From: Leuconostoc miyukkimchii
Lineage (GTDB): Bacteria > Bacillota > Bacilli > Lactobacillales > Lactobacillaceae
DNA: 64,000 nucleotides
Assembly (NCBI RefSeq): GCF_019656055.1
Contig: NZ_BPKY01000006.1
Coordinates: forward strand, 223,812 to 287,811
Reading direction: 5' to 3'
In this document: in pieces, positions 1-10,503 of the stretch
How the letters are laid out: every line of letters starts with the position of its first letter
Position numbering within the stretch: position 1 is the first letter of the stretch
Program-made: the position numbers and the translations under genes
Notes under the pieces: model-generated
The model's input: only the letters and a program-made list of their open reading frames with translations
The model's database searches: none
Told to the model about the DNA's origin: nothing

Positions 1-22
1 TAATAAAGTGAATCGATATAAC

Positions 23-3000
23 TTATTCTTCAAATGTCTTAGCGACATCATCTAACTTAGGAATATCTGATGACGATTCTTTAGCTACTTCTGGTTGTGC
101 AATGACATCGCCAACAACCTTACTCTTAATCTTACGGTATTCAGCCATACCAGTTCCGGCAGGAATAATCTTACCGATGATAACATTTTCCTTCAAACCA
201 ACAAGTGGATCATTCTTACCGCGAATAGCAGCATCAGTCAAGACACGTGTTGTTTCTTGGAAGGATGCAGCAGATAGGAATGAATTCGTTTCCAACGCAG
301 CCTTTGTAATTCCAAGCAGCACTGGACGAGCTGTTGCTGGTACTTGACCCGCAAACAGAGCTGGTTCATTTGCACGTTGGAAATCAGCAATATCCATTAA
401 CATTCCTGGTAGAAGATTTGTTTCACCTGGATCCATGACACGAATTTTACGTAACATTTGGCGAATCATAACTTCGATATGCTTATCAGAAACTTCAATA
501 CCTTGCAAACGATAAACCTTTTGAATTTCCGTTAGCATGTATGATTCAGTTGTTAGCGTATCAGTGACAGCAAGCAATTCCTTAGGATCAACAGGTCCTT
601 CATTAATTGCATCCCCACGTTGAATATTATCACCTTCAGCAAAACGCATACGCGCTGCCAATGGCAAAGTATAGGTACGTGTATCTGTTTCACCTTCGAT
701 TGTCACAGCTTTTGTTCGCTCAGCTGGATTTTCTTCAATGGAAACAACGACACCAGTAACTTCTGAAATTTCTGCACGTCCCTTTGGAATACGTGCTTCA
801 ACAATTTCTTGCACACGAGGCAAACCTTGTGTAATATCGTTACCACCCGCAACACCACCCGTGTGGAAGTTACGCATGGTCAATTGTGTACCTGGTTCTC
901 CAATGGATTGTGCAGCCACTGTTCCAACTGCTTCACCAACTTCAACTTCTTCACCAGTAGCCAAGTTGCGACCATAATCAAGCACAGCAACACCGTGTTC
1001 TGTCGTTGATGTGAAGACAGAACGAATCGTTACTTCTTCAACACCTGCAGCAACAATAGCCTTTGCAACATCTTCATCAATCATTTCATTACGAGAAACA
1101 ATCTTTTCACCAGTTGCTGGATCAAAGACAGACTTCATGGCATAACGTCCTAAGATACGGTCATATAGCGGCTCAACAACTGATGTACCGTCCATAATTG
1201 CCTTAACAGCAACACCACGATCAGCATTGTTGTTCCACTCACGAACGATAACATCTTGCGCAACGTCAACAAGTCGACGTGTCAAGTAACCTGAGTTAGC
1301 AGTCTTCAAAGCCGTATCAGACATTCCCTTACGCGCTCCGTGAGTAGAAATAAACATTTCCATCACTGTCAAACCTTCTCGGAAGTTAGCTGTAACAGGC
1401 AATTCAATAATCTTACCACCAGGTCCAGCCATCAAACCACGCATACCAGCCAATTGAACGAAGTTAGAGATGTTACCACGTGCCCCTGAATCCTGCATCA
1501 TAAAGATAGGGTTTGTTGGTTCAAACAAATCAATCAATTTATCTTGAATAACATCTTTAGCTTTGGTCCAGATTTCAGTCACACGTTGATAACGTTCTTC
1601 ATCTGTAATCAAACCACGTCGGAACTGCTTTGTAACAGTCGCAACTTGCTTATGTGCATCTTCCAAAATTTCTGGTTTCTCAGTTAATTCTGTTACGTCG
1701 TTCATTGAAACAGTCAAACCAGATTCTGTTGACTTTTCATAACCAAGATCTTTCATACGATCCAAAAGCAATGATGTTTCTGTTACTTTATAACGCTTAT
1801 AGACTTCAGCAATAACATCTGATAAGAAACCTTTTTTAAAGGCACTAACAGTCGCTGTATCTGCCAAATAGTCATGGATGTTTTCACCTGACTCGATGAA
1901 GAAATCATCACTAATACCCTTGAAATTGTCTTCAGATGGTTCGTTAATATAAGGGAAATCAACAGGTAAAATTTCGTTAAAAATCAACTTACCTACTGAT
2001 GTTACCATAATCTTTGAACGTTGTTCAGCCGTAAATGGCTTTGCTTCTGGGAATGACGATGTTTGAATACCAATACGTGTATGGTAATGTACAACTTTAC
2101 TTGCAAAGGCAATTTCAGCTTCTTCAACTGATGAGAATACCATACCTTCACCTTCACGGCCAACTTCTTCGGCTGTCAAGTAGTAGTTTCCAATAACCAT
2201 GTCCTGAGATGGGGCCACGATAGGCTTGCCATCTTTTGGTGCCAAAATGTGTCCAGCAGCAAGCATCAACAAACGTGCTTCAGCTTGTGCTTCATCTGAT
2301 AATGGCACGTGAATAGCCATCTGGTCACCATCAAAATCGGCATTATAAGCTTCAGTAACTAGCGGATGCAAACGCATGGCCTTACCTGAAACCAAAACTG
2401 GTTCGAAAGCCTGAATACCTAAACGGTGCAATGTAGGTGCACGGTTCAAAAGTACTGGATGTTCCTTAATAACATCTTCCAAAACATCCATCACGTCTTC
2501 ATCAGCTTTGTCAATTTTACGCTTAGCAGACTTGACGTTACCGGCCAATTTACGTGTTGTCAATTCTTTCATGATGAACGGACGGAACAATTCAATTGCC
2601 ATTGGACGTGGCAATCCCATTTGGTTCATTTTCAAGAAAGGTCCAACATCAATAACTGAACGACCAGAATAATCAACACGCTTCCCCAAAAGGTTTTGAC
2701 GGAAACGGCCTTGCTTACCCTTCAACATGTGAGACAATGACTTTAATGGTCGGTTACCAGGACCAGCCACAGGACGACCACGACGGCCATTATCAATCAA
2801 GGCATCGACAGCTTCTTGCAACATACGCTTTTCGTTTTGCACAATGATGCCTGGCGCATTTAAATCAAGCAAACGCTTCAAACGGTTATTACGGTTAATA
2901 ACACGACGATACAAATCATTCAAATCAGAAGTGGCAAAACGACCACCTTCAAGTTGAACCATTGGACGTAGGTCTGGTGGAATTACTGGAATAACATCCA

Positions 3001-3685
3001 TAACCATCCACTCAGGCTTGTTATTTGACTGGAAAAATGCCTCGATAATATCCAAACGACGTACAGCACGTACACGTTTTTGACCGGTTGCCTCTTGTAA
3101 TTCGCGCTTTAATTGATCTGCTTCAGCAGCTAAATCAACATTGGCTAACAAATCTTTTATTGCTTCAGCACCCATGCCAGCTTTAAAGCTCGCACCATAT
3201 TCACGCTTCAATTCACGGTATTCACGTTCTGTCATTAATTGCTTTTTTTCAACAGGCGCGTCACCAGGTTCAATGACAACGTATGAAGCAAAGTAAATAA
3301 TTTCTTCAAGTGAGCGAGGTGACATGTCTAGCACAAGACCCATACGTGATGGAATACCCTTGAAGTACCAAATATGTGTAACGGGTGCAGCTAATTCGAT
3401 GTGACCCATACGTTCACGACGAACTTTTGATGATGTAACTTCAACGCCACAGCGATCACAAACAATTCCTTTATATCGGATTCGCTTATATTTACCACAG
3501 GCGCATTCATAATCTTTTGTTGGTCCGAAGATGCGTTCGTCGAACAAGCCATCTTTTTCTGGCTTAAGTGTTCGATAATTGATCGTTTCTGGCTTCTTTA
3601 CTTCCCCGTAAGACCATGAACGAATCTTATCAGGAGAGGCCAAACCGATTTGCATGCTTTCGAACTTATTAACATCAATTGCCAT
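23..3685 (-). CDS. rpoC: DNA-directed RNA polymerase subunit beta'
   Basis: Largest subunit of RNA polymerase, carrying the catalytic Mg site; 1220 residues, normal for Firmicutes. The N-terminal zinc ribbon is intact (C61, C63, C76, C79) and the catalytic motif NADFDGDQM lies at residues 448-456. The trigger-loop/bridge region (around 730-945) is well conserved. The second structural zinc site is missing: the four positions that hold Cys in Bacillus and E. coli read N819, S893, A900 and D903. No other Cys is seen. It follows rpoB after 146 bases that hold a long RNA stem. The terminator, if any, lies beyond the window edge. Confidence 0.99.
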   Translation of the reverse strand: MAIDVNKFESMQIGLASPDKIRSWSYGEVKKPETINYRTLKPEKDGLFDERIFGPTKDYECACGKYKRIRYKGIVCDRCGVEVTSSKVRRERMGHIELAAPVTHIWYFKGIPSRMGLVLDMSPRSLEEIIYFASYVVIEPGDAPVEKKQLMTEREYRELKREYGASFKAGMGAEAIKDLLANVDLAAEADQLKRELQEATGQKRVRAVRRLDIIEAFFQSNNKPEWMVMDVIPVIPPDLRPMVQLEGGRFATSDLNDLYRRVINRNNRLKRLLDLNAPGIIVQNEKRMLQEAVDALIDNGRRGRPVAGPGNRPLKSLSHMLKGKQGRFRQNLLGKRVDYSGRSVIDVGPFLKMNQMGLPRPMAIELFRPFIMKELTTRKLAGNVKSAKRKIDKADEDVMDVLEDVIKEHPVLLNRAPTLHRLGIQAFEPVLVSGKAMRLHPLVTEAYNADFDGDQMAIHVPLSDEAQAEARLLMLAAGHILAPKDGKPIVAPSQDMVIGNYYLTAEEVGREGEGMVFSSVEEAEIAFASKVVHYHTRIGIQTSSFPEAKPFTAEQRSKIMVTSVGKLIFNEILPVDFPYINEPSEDNFKGISDDFFIESGENIHDYLADTATVSAFKKGFLSDVIAEVYKRYKVTETSLLLDRMKDLGYEKSTESGLTVSMNDVTELTEKPEILEDAHKQVATVTKQFRRGLITDEERYQRVTEIWTKAKDVIQDKLIDLFEPTNPIFMMQDSGARGNISNFVQLAGMRGLMAGPGGKIIELPVTANFREGLTVMEMFISTHGARKGMSDTALKTANSGYLTRRLVDVAQDVIVREWNNNADRGVAVKAIMDGTSVVEPLYDRILGRYAMKSVFDPATGEKIVSRNEMIDEDVAKAIVAAGVEEVTIRSVFTSTTEHGVAVLDYGRNLATGEEVEVGEAVGTVAAQSIGEPGTQLTMRNFHTGGVAGGNDITQGLPRVQEIVEARIPKGRAEISEVTGVVVSIEENPAERTKAVTIEGETDTRTYTLPLAARMRFAEGDNIQRGDAINEGPVDPKELLAVTDTLTTESYMLTEIQKVYRLQGIEVSDKHIEVMIRQMLRKIRVMDPGETNLLPGMLMDIADFQRANEPALFAGQVPATARPVLLGITKAALETNSFLSAASFQETTRVLTDAAIRGKNDPLVGLKENVIIGKIIPAGTGMAEYRKIKSKVVGDVIAQPEVAKESSSDIPKLDDVAKTFEE

Positions 3686-3723
3686 CTATTTGCTGTTCCC
3701 TTTCATCATTTATTACATCAGTT

Positions 3724-3817
3724 TATAAGTACAATTACCACGTTTGCTATAAGCTATCATCAATAGTCATTACCATTGAAAATACCTTACAACAAACGTG
3801 CAATAACTATACTTACA
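3724..3817 (-). promoter_or_regulatory. Long RNA stem between rpoB and rpoC
   Basis: In the minus-strand transcript the segment 3793-3817 pairs with 3724-3746. There are 8 Watson-Crick pairs (CACGUUUG with CAAACGUG), a small internal loop, and about 14 more pairs including G-U wobbles. The wobbles would be A-C mismatches on the other strand, so the pairing fits the rpoBC mRNA. No T-run follows, so this is not a terminator. An RNase III-type processing or stability element is the likeliest role (inference). Confidence 0.6.
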
Positions 3818-3831
3818 CGCTGTATATTATA

Positions 3832-6800
3832 TTAAATTCCATCAGTTGTTGGCGTAACGTCTTGAGATTCTACCTTCAAGAACGCTGCAGCAACTTCTTC
3901 ATCATCTTTGTTCAATAGATCAGGATTTGAACGTACTAACTTTTCAAGTGCGTCAACTGGCAATATTGTATCATCTTCATCCATTTGGCGAAGTTCAACT
4001 TCATCACCACCGCCATCCAAGACCTGCATGTCCAAACCAAGCGCTTGTAATTCTTTAACAAGCACACGGAATGATTCAGGTACACCTGGACGTGGAATTG
4101 GTTCACCCTTAATAATTGATTCATAGACCTTAACACGACCAGCAACATCATCTGACTTATATGTCAAAATTTCTTGCAATGTGTATGCGGCACCATAAGC
4201 TTCAAGGGCCCAAACTTCCATTTCACCGAAACGCTGACCACCAAATTGTGCTTTACCACCCAAAGGCTGTTGTGTAACAAGTGAGTAAGGTCCGATTGAA
4301 CGTGCATGAATTTTATCATCAACCATGTGGGCTAACTTCATATAATGCATGACACCAACACCAACACGCTTATCAAATGCTTCACCGGTACGACCGTCAT
4401 AAACAACAGACTTACCATCTTGTGGCAACCCAGCTTCACGCAAAGCAGCTTCGATTTCATCATCGCTTGCACCATCAAAAACAGGTGATGCAACATGAAT
4501 TCCTAACTTTTTAGCGGCAAATCCTAAGTGTAATTCAAGTACTTGACCAATGTTCATACGTGAAGGCACACCCATGGGTGACAACAAAATATCAATTGGT
4601 GTACCATCTGGCATGTAAGGCATATCTTCTTCAGGGACAACAACGGAAACAGTTCCTTTGTTACCATGACGCCCGGCCATTTTATCACCAACTTGTATCT
4701 TACGCTTTTGTGCAATATAAACACGAACCATCATGTTTACACCAGGCGCTAATTCATCACCATTTTCAGGGGTATAAATACGTACGTTTTGAACAACACC
4801 ACCACCACCGTGGGGAACACGTAATGAAGTATCACGTACTTCACGCGCTTTTTCACCGAAAATAGCATGAAGCAAACGCTCTTCAGCTGATAATTCTGTT
4901 ACACCCTTAGGTGTGACCTTACCAACCAAAATATCACCATCATGAACTTCAGCACCAACACGAATGATACCATCAGCATCCAAATCTCTTAACTGATCTT
5001 CACCAGTATTAGGGATTTCACGTGTCATTTCTTCCGGTCCAAGTTTTGTGTCTCGTGCTTCTGAATCATATTCTTCAATATGAATTGATGTATAGACATC
5101 TTCTCTTACTAAACGTTCATTCAAAACAATGGCATCTTCGAAGTTATAACCTTGCCAAGTCATGAAGGCAATTAATGGGTTTTGACCCAATGCTAATTCA
5201 CCTTGTTCCATTGATGGGCCATCAGCCAAAACTTCATCAGCTTCAACATGTTCCCCTTCATGGACGATTGGTTTTTGGTTATAGTTTTTTCCACCGTTAG
5301 AACGACGGAACTTCATTAATTCATAACTGTCTAATTGACCATCTTCACGACGTACGCGAATTTCACGACCGTCAACGTATTCGACCAAACCAGCTGCACG
5401 TGAAATCATGGCAACACCAGAATCATGTGCTGCTTTGTATTCAATACCAGTTCCAACAAGTGGTGCATGTGGATCAAGCAATGGCACAGCTTGACGTTGC
5501 ATGTTGGCACCCATTAAGGCACGGTTAGAATCATCGTTTTCCAAGAAAGGAATAGCAGCAGTTCCAACAGAAACAACTTGCTTAGGCGAAACGTCCATAT
5601 AATCAATTCGATCGATTGGTGTTTCAATGTTTTCTTCACCAAAACGGGCCATCACTGTATCATGTACAAAACTACCATCTTCATTCAAAGGTGAGTTAGC
5701 TTGTGCGACAATAAAGTTATCTTCTTCATCTGCTGTCAAATAGTCAATCTTGTCAGTGACCATGTGTGTTGTCCAGTCGACACGACGATATGGTGTTTCA
5801 ATAAAGCCATATTTGTTAATACGCCCATAAGTAGCTAGCGAATTAATCAAACCAATGTTTGGACCTTCTGGCGTTTCAATTGGATCAATACGACCATAGT
5901 GTGTATAGTGCACATCTCGCACTTCAACACCAGCTCGATCACGTGTCAAACCACCAGGTCCAAGAGCTGACAGACGACGCTTATGGTTCATTTCACCTAA
6001 CGGGTTCGTTTGATCCATGAACTGTGACAACTGTGATGAACCAAAAAATTCTTTTACAGCTGCAACAACGGGACGAATGTTAATTAATTGTTGTGGTGTT
6101 ACTGTATTCGCATCTTGAATTGACATGCGTTCACGGACAACACGTTCCATACGCGTCAAACCAATACGGAATTGATTTTGTAACAATTCACCAACTGAAC
6201 GAATACGACGGTTTCCCAAATGATCTATATCATCAACATTTCCAATACCTTCTTGTAAGTTCAAGAAGTAATTCATACCTGCCAAAATATCGGCCGGGCG
6301 AACTGTACGATCATTTTCATCAATATGACCATTACCGATTAATAGCAAAGTCTTTTCAGGATTTTCAGGTGATTCAATTTTGATTCTTTGAAGCACAACT
6401 GGTTCTTCAAGTACAGCATCCCCAGAAGGCGTATATGTTGTTGTTTTAAAATCTTCACGTTCCAAGAATGGTGATAGCTTTGACATTACTGTCTTATCAA
6501 CAGTTGTGCCTTTTTCTGCAATCACTTCACCAGAATCAGGATCAGCTAGTGTCTCAGCTAATGTTTGGTTCAACAAGCGTGTCTTAAGTGATAGTTTCTT
6601 ATTAATTTTGTAGCGACCAACTGAAGCCAAATCATAACGCTTTGGATCAAAGAAACGTGCAACAAGTAATGCACGTGATGAATCAGCAGTCTTTGGTTCA
6701 CCTGGACGTAGACGTTCATAAACATCTTTCAATGCTTCTTCAACACGTGAATCAGACATATCTTTGTGCACATCTTTTTCCAAAGTCATGTTCAAAGCGT

Positions 6801-7446
6801 CATATTGATCAGAGAAGATATCAAGAATATCTGAATCTGAACCAAAACCAAGTGCACGTACAAGTTCAGTCATCAACAACTTACGTGTACGATCGATACG
6901 AACGTTAGCAATTCCCTTAGCGTCTGTTTCGTATTCTAACCATGCACCACGGTTAGGGATAACTGTTGTACCGTAACGTGGACGGCCATTTTTATCATTT
7001 TCCTGATTATAATAAATTCCTGGAGAACGTACAAGTTGTGAAACGATAACACGTTCTGCACCATTAATAATGAATGTTCCTTGCTCAGTCATCAATGGGA
7101 AATCACCAAAGAACACGTCTTGGGATTTAATTTCACCAGTTTCATGGTTTGTTAAACGCAAAGTAACATGTAATGGTGCTGAGTAATTGGCATCGTGTTC
7201 ACGTGCCTCATCAATATTATATTTTGGTTCCATCAACTGGTAGTCGACGTATTCTAACGATAATGTTCCTTGGAAGTCATCGATTGGCATGATATCGCCA
7301 AACATTTCCTTAATACCGTCATCTAAGAACCATTGATATGATGCCGTTTGAATTTCAATCAAATTAGGCACATCAAGTACTTCTTTGATGCTAGCATATG
7401 AACGACGGGTACGGTGCTTACCGTACTTTACTAAATGTCCTGCCAC
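3832..7446 (-). CDS. rpoB: DNA-directed RNA polymerase subunit beta
   Basis: Beta subunit of RNA polymerase, 1204 residues from the chosen start. The rifampicin-pocket segment ([11 protein letters not shown] then [12 protein letters not shown]) and the C-terminal clamp sequence are conserved. I place the start at the GTG giving [12 protein letters not shown], because AGGTGAT lies five bases upstream and family members begin at this residue; a further GTG three codons upstream lies inside that ribosome-binding site. The protein contains no cysteine at all: the usual Cys before [11 protein letters not shown] is Asp. It is preceded by a strong promoter and by a terminator-like hairpin in the leader, and is co-transcribed with rpoC. 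Confidence 0.98.
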   Translation of the reverse strand: MAGHLVKYGKHRTRRSYASIKEVLDVPNLIEIQTASYQWFLDDGIKEMFGDIMPIDDFQGTLSLEYVDYQLMEPKYNIDEAREHDANYSAPLHVTLRLTNHETGEIKSQDVFFGDFPLMTEQGTFIINGAERVIVSQLVRSPGIYYNQENDKNGRPRYGTTVIPNRGAWLEYETDAKGIANVRIDRTRKLLMTELVRALGFGSDSDILDIFSDQYDALNMTLEKDVHKDMSDSRVEEALKDVYERLRPGEPKTADSSRALLVARFFDPKRYDLASVGRYKINKKLSLKTRLLNQTLAETLADPDSGEVIAEKGTTVDKTVMSKLSPFLEREDFKTTTYTPSGDAVLEEPVVLQRIKIESPENPEKTLLLIGNGHIDENDRTVRPADILAGMNYFLNLQEGIGNVDDIDHLGNRRIRSVGELLQNQFRIGLTRMERVVRERMSIQDANTVTPQQLINIRPVVAAVKEFFGSSQLSQFMDQTNPLGEMNHKRRLSALGPGGLTRDRAGVEVRDVHYTHYGRIDPIETPEGPNIGLINSLATYGRINKYGFIETPYRRVDWTTHMVTDKIDYLTADEEDNFIVAQANSPLNEDGSFVHDTVMARFGEENIETPIDRIDYMDVSPKQVVSVGTAAIPFLENDDSNRALMGANMQRQAVPLLDPHAPLVGTGIEYKAAHDSGVAMISRAAGLVEYVDGREIRVRREDGQLDSYELMKFRRSNGGKNYNQKPIVHEGEHVEADEVLADGPSMEQGELALGQNPLIAFMTWQGYNFEDAIVLNERLVREDVYTSIHIEEYDSEARDTKLGPEEMTREIPNTGEDQLRDLDADGIIRVGAEVHDGDILVGKVTPKGVTELSAEERLLHAIFGEKAREVRDTSLRVPHGGGGVVQNVRIYTPENGDELAPGVNMMVRVYIAQKRKIQVGDKMAGRHGNKGTVSVVVPEEDMPYMPDGTPIDILLSPMGVPSRMNIGQVLELHLGFAAKKLGIHVASPVFDGASDDEIEAALREAGLPQDGKSVVYDGRTGEAFDKRVGVGVMHYMKLAHMVDDKIHARSIGPYSLVTQQPLGGKAQFGGQRFGEMEVWALEAYGAAYTLQEILTYKSDDVAGRVKVYESIIKGEPIPRPGVPESFRVLVKELQALGLDMQVLDGGGDEVELRQMDEDDTILPVDALEKLVRSNPDLLNKDDEEVAAAFLKVESQDVTPTTDGI

Positions 7447-7539
7447 ACTTATCACCTCGCTTGTTTTTCACTGTGTTCTGTTTGTTACAATTCAGTTACA
7501 AAATCAATTTTATGTCTGATTTCGGCACCGCATAGGCAC

Positions 7540-7580
7540 AAAAAAAGCAATCGCCGCTGTTTCCGCAGACAACGTTTGCT
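7540..7580 (-). terminator. Terminator-like hairpin inside the rpoBC leader
   Basis: Minus-strand RNA at 7569-7580 pairs with 7546-7557 (11 of 12 positions, three G-U), with an 11-base loop, followed directly by seven U (7546-7540). It lies about 60 bases downstream of the promoter at 7649-7676 and about 95 bases before rpoB, so it can act as an attenuator of rpoBC. It could instead simply end tpiA read-through. Confidence 0.65.
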
Positions 7581-7648
7581 TCAATATAATGGTATTGCGG
7601 ACAATATTTCGCAAAATGCCGTATTTATTCACAGTATTACTATTAATA

Positions 7649-7676
7649 ATTATACGCTTTTAGCATTTTTTTGCAA
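7649..7676 (-). promoter_or_regulatory. rpoBC promoter
   Basis: TTGCAA (7671-7676), 16-base spacer, perfect TATAAT (7649-7654), reading towards rpoB and placed just after the tpiA stop codon. The predicted leader is close to 195 bases and contains the hairpin at 7540-7580. I found no better promoter between that hairpin and rpoB. Confidence 0.75.
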
Positions 7677-7712
7677 GTCTGTCCAAGATTAAAATTAATG
7701 ATGTCAATTCAT

Positions 7713-8525
7713 TCAAATATGATCGACATCAAACTCTGGCACGTTAGGATCACGCGCAATTTCCACTAACTGTAAAAATTGCGTCGGATCAAGTGCGGCT
7801 GTTCCCACAAGCACACCGTCTATGTCATTTTGTAGCATAATCTCACGCGCATTATTTGGTGTCACTGAGCCACCATATAAAATACGCACTTGCTCTGCAA
7901 TGACAGGAGAATACAGCTTAGCTAGTGTACGTCTTATGAGGTGTGCCGCTTTTTGAGCTTGATCAGCACTTGCTGCCTCACCTGATCCTATTGCCCACGT
8001 TGGTTCATATGCAATAGTGACATTTCTAATTTGGTCCACCGAAACACCTGCTAATGCAGCAGCCACTTGAGCGACTGAAGGTTCAGCGTCCATAAATTGT
8101 GCATAAGTACTCATATCTTCATCAACATCAATAATTGGTCGCAAGCCGTTTCGCAAAGCCGCTGTCACTTTTAAGTTGACTGTTGAATCCGTTTCATTAA
8201 AAAACTTACGACGTTCAAAATGACCAATCAAAACATACTTGGCTCCGACATCTTTTAAAGCCCGTGGGGATGTCTCACCAGTGTACGCGCCATTATCTTC
8301 CCAATGCACATTTTCAGCAACAATATGAATTGGTGATTCAGCCGTGGTGCGCACCATATCTGCCAAGAATAAATCTTGCGCTGCAATACCTGTCTCAACA
8401 ATATGTTCATCCGGCACTTTATCATTAACTCTTGCTAGGAAGTCCATCACATCTGATTGCAATTTATTAATTTTCCAGTTAGCAACTACAAACGGTACCC
8501 GTCGCGTCTTATGATTTTTAGTCAT
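7713..8525 (-). CDS. tpiA: Divergent triosephosphate isomerase
   Basis: Triosephosphate isomerase family, 270 residues (usual about 250), cytoplasmic; interconverts dihydroxyacetone phosphate and glyceraldehyde 3-phosphate. Catalytic residues are present: N16 and K18 in ANWKIN, H102, E174 in AYEPTWAIGSG, and the phosphate loop YGGSV at 217-221. Several near-invariant positions differ: IGHSERR reads IGHFERR (F103), the conserved Cys before loop 5 is D133, and the second Gly of the VGGA phosphate-binding turn is T242. Its start overlaps the upstream gene by one base (TAATG), implying translational coupling. It may be a specialised paralogue rather than the main glycolytic enzyme; a second tpiA elsewhere would be needed to judge. 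Confidence 0.85.
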   Translation of the reverse strand: MTKNHKTRRVPFVVANWKINKLQSDVMDFLARVNDKVPDEHIVETGIAAQDLFLADMVRTTAESPIHIVAENVHWEDNGAYTGETSPRALKDVGAKYVLIGHFERRKFFNETDSTVNLKVTAALRNGLRPIIDVDEDMSTYAQFMDAEPSVAQVAAALAGVSVDQIRNVTIAYEPTWAIGSGEAASADQAQKAAHLIRRTLAKLYSPVIAEQVRILYGGSVTPNNAREIMLQNDIDGVLVGTAALDPTQFLQLVEIARDPNVPEFDVDHI

Positions 8526-8872
8526 TATTTATCACCACCCCTTAACATCATAAATATGAACGCCGCTTCAATTAAAAGTAACATAGCGATATATTGTGGC
8601 TCTTCGTTAATAACATGCAACACTGCAAAACTAAAAATTAGCACACCAAGGCCGATACTAGTTTTCACCAAAGACTGGTTGTACTTACTACGTGTTAACT
8701 GTTCTGTTAAATGCTGATTTTTTGCCACCAATTCTGACACATCGAGTTTTAACGTTTCTAATTCATCTAATAACTTATCATTTTCTTGCTGGATTGCTTC
8801 AAGTTCCGTACGTGATACAGGTTCTTCCAGCGGTAATTCAGCTGTTTTTTTTGTTCGTTTAAAGAGCATCAT
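8525..8872 (-). CDS. Small coiled-coil membrane protein, function unknown
   Basis: Predicted protein of 115 residues that I do not recognise. A charged N-terminus is followed by a heptad-rich Glu/Leu/Lys stretch (about 20-65), then two hydrophobic segments (about 69-87 and 92-110) and a short basic-acidic tail. This suggests a membrane-anchored cytoplasmic coiled coil. The start is the ATG preceded by GGAG with six bases between; an in-frame TTG four codons upstream overlaps that site and is less likely. The stop overlaps the tpiA start codon, so the two genes form one translational unit. Confidence 0.7.
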   Translation of the reverse strand: MMLFKRTKKTAELPLEEPVSRTELEAIQQENDKLLDELETLKLDVSELVAKNQHLTEQLTRSKYNQSLVKTSIGLGVLIFSFAVLHVINEEPQYIAMLLLIEAAFIFMMLRGGDK

Positions 8873-9047
8873 GTTATTCTCCAATTATTACTATTTTAAC
8901 ACAATTCAAAAGTTTGCATGTTTTTAAATAGGTCACAACTAGCAATCAAAAAATATTATGAATAAAATGCCATTATGACAGGGTATTCACCCGAAAACAG
9001 CTATCCTAGTTCGACAATTTCTGCATATCGATGTTTTAATAACACAT

Positions 9048-9080
9048 AATAAAAAACATTGGCTATGAGCCAATGTTTTG
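9048..9080 (-). terminator. Intrinsic terminator after the immunity-like gene
   Basis: Perfect 10-bp stem AACATTGGCT / AGCCAATGTT with a 3-base loop, followed on the minus strand by six T. It lies about 50 bases past the stop of the gene at 9126-9407. Confidence 0.85.
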
Positions 9081-9125
9081 ATTTGGTAAGTGTGTCTGGT
9101 TCATTCTTAGTTCCTTAGGGGAACA

Positions 9126-9407
9126 TTATATTATTAAGGTGTCTCTCCCACCCAAGCCGTTTCCAATATAATGTTGTGATAATTCACTCAAAAATTTAAC
9201 TGACACTGGCTTCAATTCTTGTTTTACTGCCAAAAAAGATAACTTTTGATTTAAAGAAACAGAAATCGCCCTGTCGTTGTGTGTAAGCTCTAATTCCTTC
9301 TTATACGTTACGAATATTTCTCTTTCAGTCTCAGTAATTGTCTCATCGAGAATTAAATTAACCAGTGATTTTAACAGCCAATTTTCATTCGGTACTTTCC
9401 AATCCAT
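9126..9407 (-). CDS. Putative bacteriocin immunity protein (EntA_Immun-like)
   Basis: Small soluble all-helical protein of 93 residues. The pattern (a Leu-rich first helix, ITETEREI-type acidic turn, Lys/Glu-rich second helix, then LAVKQELKP and a C-terminal helix) resembles four-helix-bundle immunity proteins of class IIa bacteriocins. Those proteins protect cells by binding the bacteriocin-mannose transporter complex. I recognise this by pattern only; identity to a named member is not claimed. The start is the second ATG, placed after GGGGG; an upstream ATG four codons earlier lacks a ribosome-binding site. No bacteriocin gene is adjacent, so it would be an orphan immunity gene. It has its own promoter and terminator. 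Confidence 0.55.
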   Translation of the reverse strand: MDWKVPNENWLLKSLVNLILDETITETEREIFVTYKKELELTHNDRAISVSLNQKLSFLAVKQELKPVSVKFLSELSQHYIGNGLGGRDTLII

Positions 9408-9500
9408 ATCTACCCCCATTTTCTAACCCAATTTAATAGCATTATCTATCTAAATTAACCAAGTACCATTAGATTTTAAACACCATCTAGCATTTCTTTT

Positions 9501-9529
9501 ATTTTATTACTATTAGTATATCAAATCAA
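9501..9529 (-). promoter_or_regulatory. Promoter of the immunity-like gene
   Basis: TTGATT (9524-9529), 17-base spacer, TAAAAT (9501-9506) on the minus strand, about 95 bases before the start codon. Confidence 0.55.
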
Positions 9530-9907
9530 GGGCGTTGTAGAAAAAAATTAGTTTTTACTGAATCAATTGCCAGTTATTAAAAATAAATAGTTCAAACGAT
9601 CATCTGATATATGATGCTATTGATGCGTTTTCTTTAAATCATTCATTATATTTGTTATGATATAGGCATATTGATTTTGTTGTATCGAACCCTGCCGCTA
9701 AGCTATTTGTGCAATATGTGACACACTGAATATAAAGAGGCTTGATTCATACTTTACTATTAAAAATAGACGTGCAAACCCTTATCCACGTTAAAAGATG
9801 TACCATTGGAGTTGCATATGACTGCAATTAGGAAGAATTAATCTGCCGCACTTCTTTAATTGTCTTACAATTCATCATAATACACATTAAAGAAAAGAGA
9901 TTACGAC
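9530..9907. other. Intergenic stretch without a convincing gene
   Basis: AT-rich DNA between the divergent immunity-like and acetyltransferase genes. An extended -10 on the plus strand (TGTTATGAT, 9654-9662) could start a long leader. No open frame with a ribosome-binding site was found. A short frame ending near 9728 may be gene debris, but nothing recognisable remains. Confidence 0.5.
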
Positions 9908-10447
9908 ATGTTTACAGGTAAAAATATAAAGTTGTCACACTATCATGACAACGACGGTCAAAATTTAGCAAATTGGCAATGGGATGAAGATTTTGTGAAT
10001 CCATTGGCTAGTGATATGATCCATCCTTACACTGCTGAAGATTGGGAAAAAATATTTAGAAACGCTTCCAATAGTTACGAAAATGTTGAATTTACTGTTC
10101 GAAAAATCAGCGATAATAGTTTAGTCGGATTTGTTGATTTATCTGATATTAGTATTCGCAACCATTCCTGCGAACTTGGCATCGGCTTTCCAAAAAAAGA
10201 AGACCGATCCAAGGGTTATGGTACTGAAACGTTATCTTTAATATTGAACTATGGTTTCAATAATCTCAATATGCACAAAATCAAGCTCTCAGTTTATCCT
10301 TTCAACATCGGTGCCATAAAAGCCTATATTAAGGCCGGTTTTATCAAAGAAGGCACATCCAAGAATGAGATTTTTTATAATGGTAAATGGGTTGATATTG
10401 ACCATTATGCCATTTTTCAAGAAGACTGGTACGCAAGGCAACAATAA
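9908..10447 (+). CDS. GNAT-family N-acetyltransferase (RimJ/RimL-like)
   Basis: Acetyl-CoA-dependent acetyltransferase of 179 residues; substrate unknown. The acetyl-CoA loop is RSKGYGTETL (about residues 99-108), preceded by the beta-4 strand ELGIGF. It is followed by the C-terminal pattern N-x-x-A-x-x-x-Y-x-x-x-G-F typical of ribosomal-protein or small-molecule acetyltransferases. AAGAGA precedes the ATG. The gene stands alone and ends at a strong terminator, so its context gives no substrate. It could act on an N-terminus, an amine or an antibiotic. Confidence 0.8.
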   Translation: MFTGKNIKLSHYHDNDGQNLANWQWDEDFVNPLASDMIHPYTAEDWEKIFRNASNSYENVEFTVRKISDNSLVGFVDLSDISIRNHSCELGIGFPKKEDRSKGYGTETLSLILNYGFNNLNMHKIKLSVYPFNIGAIKAYIKAGFIKEGTSKNEIFYNGKWVDIDHYAIFQEDWYARQQ

Positions 10448-10462
10448 ACAAAATATAAAACG

Positions 10463-10502
10463 AAAGCCGCGATCTACATTTAAATAAGATCGCGGCTTTT
10501 TC
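10463..10502 (+). terminator. Bidirectional terminator after the acetyltransferase
   Basis: A 13-bp GC-rich stem (AAAGCCGCGATCT with AGATCGCGGCTTT) and a T-run. It serves the acetyltransferase on plus and possibly the small membrane-protein gene ending at 10504 on minus. Confidence 0.9.
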
Positions 10503-10503
10503 A

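Noticed and set aside
4560..4865. Open frames on the plus strand inside rpoB and rpoC
   Set aside because: Antisense shadows: composition mirrors the coding strand, no ribosome-binding sites, and the minus-strand frames are unmistakable.
5950..6060. Rifampicin-resistance change in RpoB
   Set aside because: The pocket residues are wild type at the classic resistance positions; the differences (for example NPLGEMN) are lineage variation.
9660..9730. Short frame ending LFVQYVTH
   Set aside because: No start codon with a ribosome-binding site and no recognisable relation; could be debris but cannot be supported.
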